Below are positions 58,121 through 64,000 of a DNA stretch of 64,000 nt, in pieces (positions within the stretch are counted from its first letter, which is position 1; the number at the start of each line of letters is the position of its first letter). The notes under the pieces are model-generated. The model did no database searches and had not been told where the DNA came from. It worked only from the letters and a program-made list of their open reading frames with translations. The position numbers were made by a program, and so were the translations under genes. The DNA lies in contig JARLJL010000009.1 of the NCBI GenBank assembly GCA_031291235.1, positions 310,208 to 374,207 on the forward strand. Direction: 5' to 3'. Origin of the DNA: Sulfuriferula sp. (lineage in GTDB: Bacteria > Pseudomonadota > Gammaproteobacteria > Burkholderiales > Sulfuriferulaceae).

Positions 58121-58830
58121 GCGAATTGCTGAATGTGCACGAACTGCGCGTCGCCTACGGCCAGATTCATGCCGTACAGGGCATCAGCCTGAACGTGGCC
58201 GAAGGCGAGCGCGTCTGCCTGATCGGTGCCAACGGCGCAGGAAAAACCACCTTGCTCAAGGCCATCGCTGGCATGCTGCCGAGCGCGGGCGGCAGTGTGC
58301 ATTTTGCCGGACAAGCCATCACCCATAAACCTTCACACCAGATCGTGCCGCTCGGTATCGCGCTGGTACCGGAAGGGCGCGGCATATTTTCCCGGCTCAG
58401 CGTTGCCGAAAATCTCGAAATGGGCGCCTACATCCGTCGCGACACTGTCGCCGTCAGACAGGAAATCGATACCATCTACCAGCGCTATCCGCGCCTCGGC
58501 GAACGCCGCGCGCAACCGGCAGGGCAGCTCTCCGGCGGCGAACAGCAACTGCTCGCCATCAATCGCGCGCTGCTGTCGCGACCGCGCCTGCTATTGCTGG
58601 ACGAACCCAGCATGGGTCTGGCGCCGCTCATGGTCAGCGCCATTTTCGACACCTTGCAGGATGCGCACCGGCAAGGCGTCGCTTTGCTGCTGGTCGAACA
58701 AAACGCGCGCATGGCGCTGGCGCACAGCGATCGCGGCTATATCATGGAAACAGGCAAAATCAGTCGCCACGGCCCCGCTGCCGAACTCGGCGCCAATACC
58801 GACATCGTCAAAGCCTATTTCGGCGAATAA
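58117..58830 (+). CDS. livF: Branched-chain amino acid ABC transporter ATPase LivF
   Basis: 237-aa ATP-binding protein. Walker A GANGAGKTTLLKAI, signature LSGGEQQLLAINRAL, Walker B LLLDEPSMGLAPLM, and LLVEQNARMALAHSDRGYIMETG. ATG 58117 overlaps the livG stop, so the five liv genes form one coupled operon. Confidence 0.96.
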   Translation: MSELLNVHELRVAYGQIHAVQGISLNVAEGERVCLIGANGAGKTTLLKAIAGMLPSAGGSVHFAGQAITHKPSHQIVPLGIALVPEGRGIFSRLSVAENLEMGAYIRRDTVAVRQEIDTIYQRYPRLGERRAQPAGQLSGGEQQLLAINRALLSRPRLLLLDEPSMGLAPLMVSAIFDTLQDAHRQGVALLLVEQNARMALAHSDRGYIMETGKISRHGPAAELGANTDIVKAYFGE

Positions 58831-58947
58831 ACTGCACGGCCCTCAAACAGCGTAGTATTAACCGCCACAGCAGCATACTGGCTGAACGCAAAACCGAATT
58901 GCGCATCCAACCCGTATCACTTTTCATCCCGACACAAGGACGACACC

Positions 58948-59100
58948 ATGAATCTATATCTGAGCATAGGCCCACTCGCAGCACTCATCGCCGGCATCCT
59001 GATACTATTGATGCCGCGACTGCTGAACGCGATCGTCGCCATTTATCTGATTATCATCGGCCTGGTCGGCCTGTTCGGCGCCGGGCATTTTCACCTTTAA
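58948..59100 (+). CDS. DUF3096 small membrane protein
   Basis: 50-aa hydrophobic protein (starts MNLYLSIGPLAALIAG) with two closely spaced membrane segments and the DUF3096 features LMPRLLNAIVAIYLIIIG and GLFG near the end. AAGGA precedes the ATG. Function unknown; it sits just before the OmpA-type lipoprotein. Confidence 0.88.
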   Translation: MNLYLSIGPLAALIAGILILLMPRLLNAIVAIYLIIIGLVGLFGAGHFHL

Positions 59101-59142
59101 CTTAGTCCTTGCCTCAACCCTGATTCCTCACGGAGATTCATC

Positions 59143-59796
59143 ATGCGTAAATTAATGATAAGCACACTCGCAGCAACGCTGGCGCTCAGCGGCTGCGCCA
59201 ACATGTCGGAAACCGACCGCGGCACGGCAACAGGCGCCGGTATAGGTGCAGGCCTGGGCGCCATCATCGGCGCAACAACCTCGGGCGGCGGCGGGCAACG
59301 CGCCGCCGCCGGTGCCGTACTGGGCGGCATGGCCGGCGCTGTGGCCGGCAATATCTGGTCCAAAAAAATGGAAAAGCAGAAACAGGATATGGAACAAGCC
59401 ACGCAGGGTACCGGCGTGCAAGTCAGCCAGACCGCGGATAACCGCCTGAAACTGGAGATCCCCAGCGATATTTCATTCGACACCAACCGTGCAGATATCC
59501 GGCCGAACTTCCGTGCCATACTGGATAAATTCGCCGCCGGCCTGGCCGAAAACCCGGCAACCATGGTCACCATCGTCGGCCATACCGACAACACCGGCAG
59601 CGACGCGATCAACGACCCACTGTCGCTCCAACGCGCCGAACATACCCGCGACTATCTGACCACCCGCGGCATTGCACCGGCGCGTTTCACCGTCTACGGC
59701 CACGGCTCGCATGAACCTATCGCCTCCAACGACACCAGCGCAGGCCGGGCCAAAAACCGTCGCGTGGAAATCTTCGTAGCCGAACCGCAACATTAA
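59143..59796 (+). CDS. OmpA-family lipoprotein with glycine-zipper domain
   Basis: 217-aa outer-membrane lipoprotein: lipobox LALSGC, a glycine-zipper stretch (GAGIGAGLGAIIGATTSGG to AGAVAGN, about 30-70), then an OmpA C-terminal peptidoglycan-binding domain from ~100 with VGHTDNTGSD, RAEHTRDYLTTRGI and AKNRRVEIF. Likely anchors the envelope to peptidoglycan. It is close to YiaD-type proteins. Confidence 0.92.
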   Translation: MRKLMISTLAATLALSGCANMSETDRGTATGAGIGAGLGAIIGATTSGGGGQRAAAGAVLGGMAGAVAGNIWSKKMEKQKQDMEQATQGTGVQVSQTADNRLKLEIPSDISFDTNRADIRPNFRAILDKFAAGLAENPATMVTIVGHTDNTGSDAINDPLSLQRAEHTRDYLTTRGIAPARFTVYGHGSHEPIASNDTSAGRAKNRRVEIFVAEPQH

Positions 59797-59813
59797 CCCG
59801 TAACCAGCACAGC

Positions 59814-60431
59814 GTGTACCAAGGCGAACGTTTCAACGCCATCAGCCACCTGATCGGCGCCGTGCTGGCGCTGGGGGGAGGCGTGCTGCTGATCGTGCTG
59901 GCAGCACTCAGCGGCAGCGCCTGGAAAGTAGTCGGCGTATCGATTTACACCGCAACGCTGGTGCTGCTATACACCGTGTCCACGCTGTACCACAGTTTGC
60001 GCGGGCGACCCAAGGATGTACTGCGCAAACTTGACTATCAGGCCATCTATCTGTTGATCGCCGGTAGTTACACCCCATTCTGCCTGGTCACATTGCATGG
60101 CGTGTGGGGCTGGTCGCTGCTCGCCATCGTATGGACGCTGGCCGTGCTGGGCATGCTGCAGGAGCTGCACCCAAAAAATTCCGCGCGGGTGCTATCCGTC
60201 GTCATCTACGTACTGATGGGCTGGGTCGCACTCATTGCCATTATCCCGCTGCTGCATGCGTTGGGTACAGCCGGTTTTATCTGGCTGGCTGCCGGCGGGC
60301 TGTTTTATACCAGCGGCATAGTTTTTTACGCCTACGATTACAAATTCAGACATTGGCACGGCATCTGGCACCTGTTCGTCGTTGCCGGCAGTGCGACGCA
60401 TTATTTTGCGATATTGTTTTACGTGGTATGA
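59814..60431 (+). CDS. Hemolysin III / PAQR-family membrane protein
   Basis: 205-aa seven-helix protein starting at GTG 59814. Family marks: ERFNAISHLIGAVLA at the start, LYHS in STLYHSLRG, DYQAIYLLIAGSYTP, and HGIWHLFVVAGSATHY near the end; their histidines form the metal site in PAQR proteins. Role uncertain (despite the name, haemolysis is not established for most members). Confidence 0.92.
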   Translation: MYQGERFNAISHLIGAVLALGGGVLLIVLAALSGSAWKVVGVSIYTATLVLLYTVSTLYHSLRGRPKDVLRKLDYQAIYLLIAGSYTPFCLVTLHGVWGWSLLAIVWTLAVLGMLQELHPKNSARVLSVVIYVLMGWVALIAIIPLLHALGTAGFIWLAAGGLFYTSGIVFYAYDYKFRHWHGIWHLFVVAGSATHYFAILFYVV

Positions 60432-60528
60432 CGAACCATATGTGTAATTAATAGCGCCATACGCACATGACGCAAACGGCACGATGTAAGACGAGCGTAA
60501 GCAACTTGATGATATCTTTAAGAAAATC

Positions 60529-61707
60529 ATGCTGCTTACGGAGACCGGCTTGCGTACCACAACACCGTCACACATTTGTCCGGGGGAGAATCGGGGGGGC
60601 ATCCTGATCCGTAGTACCACGTTGCAATACATTGAAACTGCACTGCAGCAATTTCAGTCACGACTCGAAACGCTCGAACTCCAGCAGTACGTATATGCTA
60701 CGCTGGAAACAGAATCCGGGCTGCATGGAATACGCTTCCAGCTCGATCCCCACACCGCCCAAACTTGGGCGCCAGATTGCGATACCACGCAGCTATGCGA
60801 ACAGCTCCGGCTCAACCCTGATGCTAACGAAAGGGATTTGACCCGGGAAATCCTGCTGACTATGCTGCTGGGTCCGGTTGCCTTCGAATTCCCGAGCTAT
60901 GAAGAATTGCAATCGGCCATTCGTATCCGCCAGAACATCGTCACTGCCGGACGCAGCACGGCGATGGCGTTCGATACCGCTGCCGCGGAACGCCCCACCG
61001 AATACTGGCGCTACAACGAAGAAACCGGCTTCACCGTCGTGCCGGGCAAGCCCCTGATCACTGCACTACAAAAAGCGACGCAACCCGGCACCTCCGGCAA
61101 GCTATATTCCTTCTCCTGTTATCGCGCAACCGAATACGTCATTCTGCTTGGCATCGCGCAGGAGCTGATGATCAGCAACCCCGCGCTATTTCAGCAACTG
61201 CAACAACAGTGGGAACAGCAAGCCATCATGTCGGGCCAGTTCCACGAAGTTTTCCTGCGCGAATACGGCTCCATGGATGCGCCGCTACCGCCCAAATACT
61301 ACGTCCCCGGCGATCGTCTGTGGTTCCGCAACCCCGATGCCCATTCTTCGGACGTTCAGGGCTACGAAGGCTCGTGGGTGTTCTATCTCGGCAACGGCCT
61401 GTTCAGCAATTTCTGGAAACCCGAACAGCCCTACACGCTGAAATCGAAATGCCTGGAGCTTTTCCATTGGCGCAACGCCACCTATCTGGATCTGGCCGGT
61501 GAGCTGCAAATCGATGAGTCGGTGGTTGAAGCGCGAGTACAGGAATCGTTGAACAATCCGGAGGAAGTCGAACGCATCCTCGCAGAAATGCTGAAACTGC
61601 GTGAGCCCAAAGGCATCTACGCCGACGGCGGCTGCATCGACACCACGCGCGAATACCCCCGCTGGGTCTGCCCGCCCAGCGCAGATTTGGGACTGCCCGG
61701 CATTTGA
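60529..61707 (+). CDS. Tgl-like protein-glutamine gamma-glutamyltransferase homologue
   Basis: 392-aa protein. Its middle resembles the small Bacillus spore transglutaminase Tgl: SYEELQSAIRIRQNIVTAGR (~123-142), then GKLYSFSCYRATEYVILLG with the candidate nucleophile C197, and GDRLWFRNPDAHSSDVQGYEGSWVFYLGNGLF (~261-292). Tgl has FEC where this has FSC, so the residue before the cysteine differs. The protein has extra N-terminal (~100 aa) and C-terminal (~80 aa) parts. ATG 60529 is the first in-frame start and is uncertain. It would crosslink Gln to Lys if active (inference). Confidence 0.65.
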   Translation: MLLTETGLRTTTPSHICPGENRGGILIRSTTLQYIETALQQFQSRLETLELQQYVYATLETESGLHGIRFQLDPHTAQTWAPDCDTTQLCEQLRLNPDANERDLTREILLTMLLGPVAFEFPSYEELQSAIRIRQNIVTAGRSTAMAFDTAAAERPTEYWRYNEETGFTVVPGKPLITALQKATQPGTSGKLYSFSCYRATEYVILLGIAQELMISNPALFQQLQQQWEQQAIMSGQFHEVFLREYGSMDAPLPPKYYVPGDRLWFRNPDAHSSDVQGYEGSWVFYLGNGLFSNFWKPEQPYTLKSKCLELFHWRNATYLDLAGELQIDESVVEARVQESLNNPEEVERILAEMLKLREPKGIYADGGCIDTTREYPRWVCPPSADLGLPGI

Positions 61708-61720
61708 CCCAGCGACAGCA

Positions 61721-62317
61721 TCAACGCCAGCGGTGCACCAGGCGCCAGCCCAACAACAGCGTCAGCACCGCCGCATAAATCAGCGGCTGGGTCAGGTCTT
61801 TTTTCACCAGCCATGCATAATGCAGCACACCCAGTATGGCGATCGCATACACCAGCCGGTGCAGCATTTGCCAGCGTTTGGCACCCAGCCGCCGTATCAT
61901 GTTGTTGCTGGAGGTCACCGCCAAGGGAATCAGCAGCAGAAACGCGGCAAAGCCCACGGTAATAAAGGGGCGTTTATATACATCCTTGATCATCGCGGCA
62001 AAATCGAAAAACTGATCCAGCCACACATAAGTCAGAAAATGCAAACAGGCGTAGAAAAAGCTGAACAGCCCCAGCATGCGCCGCACCCGGATCAGGCTGT
62101 GCCAGCCGGTCAATTGACGCAACGGCGTTACCGTCAGTGTCAACATCAGACCGACCAGCGTCCAGGTCCCGGTGGAATGGGTGATGAATTCGATCGGGTT
62201 GGTCCCCAGTCCACCGCTCAGCCCCAGAAATATCAGGCGCAGCAGCGGGAAACACGCCAGCAGGAATACGGCCGCCTTGAGCCGACGTATCTGCGCCGCC
62301 GATGCCGCCGTCATCAA
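61721..62317 (-). CDS. msrQ: Haem-binding membrane subunit MsrQ
   Basis: 198-aa six-helix membrane protein that passes quinone-derived electrons to MsrP. Family features are [36 protein letters not shown] with the haem-ligand histidine, and [23 protein letters not shown] with two more. It overlaps msrP by 4 bp. Confidence 0.95.
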   Translation of the reverse strand: MMTAASAAQIRRLKAAVFLLACFPLLRLIFLGLSGGLGTNPIEFITHSTGTWTLVGLMLTLTVTPLRQLTGWHSLIRVRRMLGLFSFFYACLHFLTYVWLDQFFDFAAMIKDVYKRPFITVGFAAFLLLIPLAVTSSNNMIRRLGAKRWQMLHRLVYAIAILGVLHYAWLVKKDLTQPLIYAAVLTLLLGWRLVHRWR

Positions 62318-63246
62318 TAGTATTTCCGCAAATCCATGCCGCGATAGAGCTGGGCGATCTGATCGCCGTAGCCGTTAAACAGCAACGTGTCGCGTTTGAA
62401 AAAGTCGCCGATGCGGCGCTCCTTGGCCTGACTCCAGCGCGGATGATCGACCGCGGGATTGACGTTGGAATAAAAGCCGTACTCGCTCGGTGCGGCACGT
62501 CCCCAGGCCGTCGCCGGCTGGCGGTCGGTAAAGCGGATGCGCACGATGGCTTTGGCGCTCTTGAATCCGTATTTCCACGGCACCACCAACCGTATCGGCG
62601 CACCGTTCTGATTCGGCAGCGTCTGTCCGTACAAGCCGACCGCCAATAAAGTCAGCGGATGCATCGCCTCATCCAGCCGCAAGCCTTCCACATACGGCCA
62701 ATCCAGCACCGCGCGGCGCTGTCCGGGCATCTGCGCCGGGTCGAGCAAAGTCGTGAATTCGACATATTTGGCGTTACCGGTCGGCTCCGCCTGACGGATC
62801 AAACTGGCCAGCGGAAAACCCGTCCACGGAATCACCATCGACCAGCCTTCCACGCAACGCAGCCGATAGATGCGCTCTTCCAGCGGGAAGGCCTTGATCA
62901 GCGCGTCGATATCCCACACTTTTGGGTGCTTGATCTCGCCCTCGATACTGACCGTCCACGGCCGGGTTTTCAGGCCTTGCGCATTTTCAGCAGGGTCGGA
63001 TTTGTCGGTGCCGAATTCGTAATAGTTGTTGTAGGTGGTAACGTCCTTGTACGGCGTTTGCGGCTCCGTCGTGCTGTAGCGGCTATTCATTGCCGCCGCC
63101 AAACGCGCACTCGCCTCGCTCACCCCCGGCAACAGCGCCCCGGCAGCGACTGCCGCGCCTGCCTGCATGAACTGGCGGCGGCGCAGGTATAGCGCTTCCG
63201 GCGTGATCTCCGAGGAGGGGATATCGCTGGCGGAACGGATGAGCAT
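62314..63246 (-). CDS. msrP: Periplasmic methionine sulfoxide reductase, molybdopterin subunit MsrP
   Basis: 310-aa molybdoenzyme that repairs oxidised methionines in periplasmic proteins. A Tat signal (RRRQFMQAG, near residue 23) precedes the sulfite-oxidase-type fold. [19 protein letters not shown] contains the molybdenum-ligating cysteine, and [14 protein letters not shown] is the conserved cofactor contact. Needs the molybdopterin made by the pathway that includes MobA elsewhere in the window. Confidence 0.95.
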   Translation of the reverse strand: MLIRSASDIPSSEITPEALYLRRRQFMQAGAAVAAGALLPGVSEASARLAAAMNSRYSTTEPQTPYKDVTTYNNYYEFGTDKSDPAENAQGLKTRPWTVSIEGEIKHPKVWDIDALIKAFPLEERIYRLRCVEGWSMVIPWTGFPLASLIRQAEPTGNAKYVEFTTLLDPAQMPGQRRAVLDWPYVEGLRLDEAMHPLTLLAVGLYGQTLPNQNGAPIRLVVPWKYGFKSAKAIVRIRFTDRQPATAWGRAAPSEYGFYSNVNPAVDHPRWSQAKERRIGDFFKRDTLLFNGYGDQIAQLYRGMDLRKYY

Positions 63247-63279
63247 AATGAATCTCCTGATTATTTATCGATGCTATTG

Positions 63280-63425
63280 TTGTCCACGAAAAACACGCAA
63301 AGCACAAAAATAAACCACAAACTATTCAATTCTTATGCTGAAACTGCCGCCACGCTCAAGACCTACCTAAACGCATTTGTTTCGTTTTTGCATTTTTTCG
63401 TGCTTTTCGTGTCTTTCGTGGACAA
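63280..63425. repeat. Intergenic inverted repeat (TCCACGAAAA family), second copy
   Basis: 63280-63310 (TTGTCCACGAAAAACACGCAAAGCACAA-like) is inverted and closely matched at 63394-63425 (TTTTTCGTGC...TTTCGTGGACAA), with ~80 bp between. The arms share TTCGTGGACAA with the element at 48423-48499. It occupies most of the msrP-lysA gap, in which no gene is seen. Confidence 0.6.
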
Positions 63426-63450
63426 AGCACTTTAACCAAGGTTCACCGAA

Positions 63451-64000
63451 TTAGCCCAACACCCGCTCCAGCGCAAACAATGCGGGTATCGTTTCACGCT
63501 CCCGCACCAGCGTCGCCGCACCATCGCGCACCATCACCTCGGCAGCACGCGGACGAGTGTTGTAGTTAGAGCTCATCGACATGCCGTAAGCGCCCGCCGA
63601 CTTGATCGCCAGCAGATCGCCCTGTGCCAGCGCCAGCGGCCGTTCATGGCCGAGGAAGTCGCCGCTCTCGCACACCGGGCCGACAATTTCGTAAATCTCC
63701 GGCGCATCGTCGCGCGGATTGACCGGCACGATGGCGTGATAAGCGTCGTACAAAGCCGGGCGCAGCAGGTCGTTCATTGCCGCATCAACGATGGCAAAAT
63801 TCTTCTCGATGCCCTGTTTCAGATATTCCACCCGCGTCAGCAGCACGCCGGCATTGCCCACTATCGCCCGCCCCGGCTCCACCAGGATAGTCTGATTGCG
63901 ACCTTCAAGCTTGTGCAGCAACGCGCCGAGGTAATCCTGTATCAGTGGTGGGGTTTCATCCTGATAACAGATGCCCAGCCCGCCGCCCAGATCGAGGTGG
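63451..64000 (-). CDS. lysA: Diaminopimelate decarboxylase LysA (5' part outside window)
   Basis: C-terminal part of a PLP enzyme making lysine from meso-DAP; the frame runs open to the window edge at 64000. Visible: HLDLGGGLGICYQDE near the edge, VEPGRAIVGNAGVLL, the DDLLRP-like NDLLRPALYDAYH, the active-site cysteine in CESGDFLG, and GAYGMSMSSNYNTRPRAAEVMV. The stop is at 63451-63453. Confidence 0.95.
   Translation of the reverse strand, partial: HLDLGGGLGICYQDETPPLIQDYLGALLHKLEGRNQTILVEPGRAIVGNAGVLLTRVEYLKQGIEKNFAIVDAAMNDLLRPALYDAYHAIVPVNPRDDAPEIYEIVGPVCESGDFLGHERPLALAQGDLLAIKSAGAYGMSMSSNYNTRPRAAEVMVRDGAATLVRERETIPALFALERVLG

Overview
The window looks like the chromosome of a nitrogen-fixing betaproteobacterium, probably in the Nitrosomonadales (Gallionella or Sulfuricella-like lineages). 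This rests on gene content: an ISC-type Fe-S cluster next to nifV/nifW/fixABCX, NtrB/NtrC with a sigma-54 glnA promoter, a liv operon, MsrPQ and CzcCBA efflux. It has not been checked by phylogeny. Most of the window is GC-rich with tightly packed genes. One stretch of about 4.8 kb (25266-30080) is visibly AT-rich and foreign.

Layout. (1) 1-14199: Fe-S assembly and nitrogen fixation. It holds iscU (cut by the window start), two A-type carriers, hscA, fdx and a PAS-type chemoreceptor. A NifA-type enhancer (TGT-N10-ACA) and a near-perfect sigma-54 promoter then lead into nifV-cysE-nifW-fixA-fixB-fixC-fixX. A diiron flavoprotein, two plant-type [2Fe-2S] ferredoxins (one with an insertion like Shethna protein II), a thioredoxin-fold [2Fe-2S] ferredoxin and an unknown repeat-like protein follow. 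Together these supply Fe-S clusters, homocitrate and low-potential electrons for nitrogenase, and plausibly protect it from oxygen. (2) 14269-24583: housekeeping and nitrogen control: yggX, purM, a PerM-like permease, purC, ntrC, ntrB, a DUF4124 protein, glnA (sigma-54 promoter plus NtrC sites), a rhodanese, aroE and mtgA. (3) 24591-30100: tRNA-Phe, dgkA, and an integrative element inserted in a tRNA-Met (CAU) gene. The element is bounded by 57-bp perfect repeats. It carries a tyrosine integrase, an HTH-like protein, a putative PD-(D/E)xK-like protein, a protein with motifs of a family-A polymerase palm/fingers, a membrane coiled-coil protein and an adhesin-E-like protein.

(4) 30192-41929: rpmE, then a GT-C glycosyltransferase-mobA-copA operon, an outer-membrane barrel, an MMPL-type RND exporter, nhaR and htpX, the last overlapping a CzcC-like gene. 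(5) 40667-47093: czcC-czcB-czcA, an unusual PII-like protein and a thioredoxin. (6) 47150-50289: a peroxide-defence block of rubredoxin reductase, a 54-aa rubredoxin, rubrerythrin and OxyR. A four-half-site OxyR-like element overlaps the rubrerythrin promoter. (7) 50311-58830: lgt, ilvD, a ParA-like ATPase, a monohaem cytochrome c, and livK-H-M-G-F. (8) 58948-64000: DUF3096 protein, OmpA-type lipoprotein, HlyIII-family protein, a Tgl-like transglutaminase homologue, msrQ/msrP and the C-terminal part of lysA.

The most unusual items are the tRNA-integrated element with its own polymerase-like gene, the oxygen-protection cassette behind fixX, the Tgl-like protein, and the PII-like gene in a metal-efflux operon.
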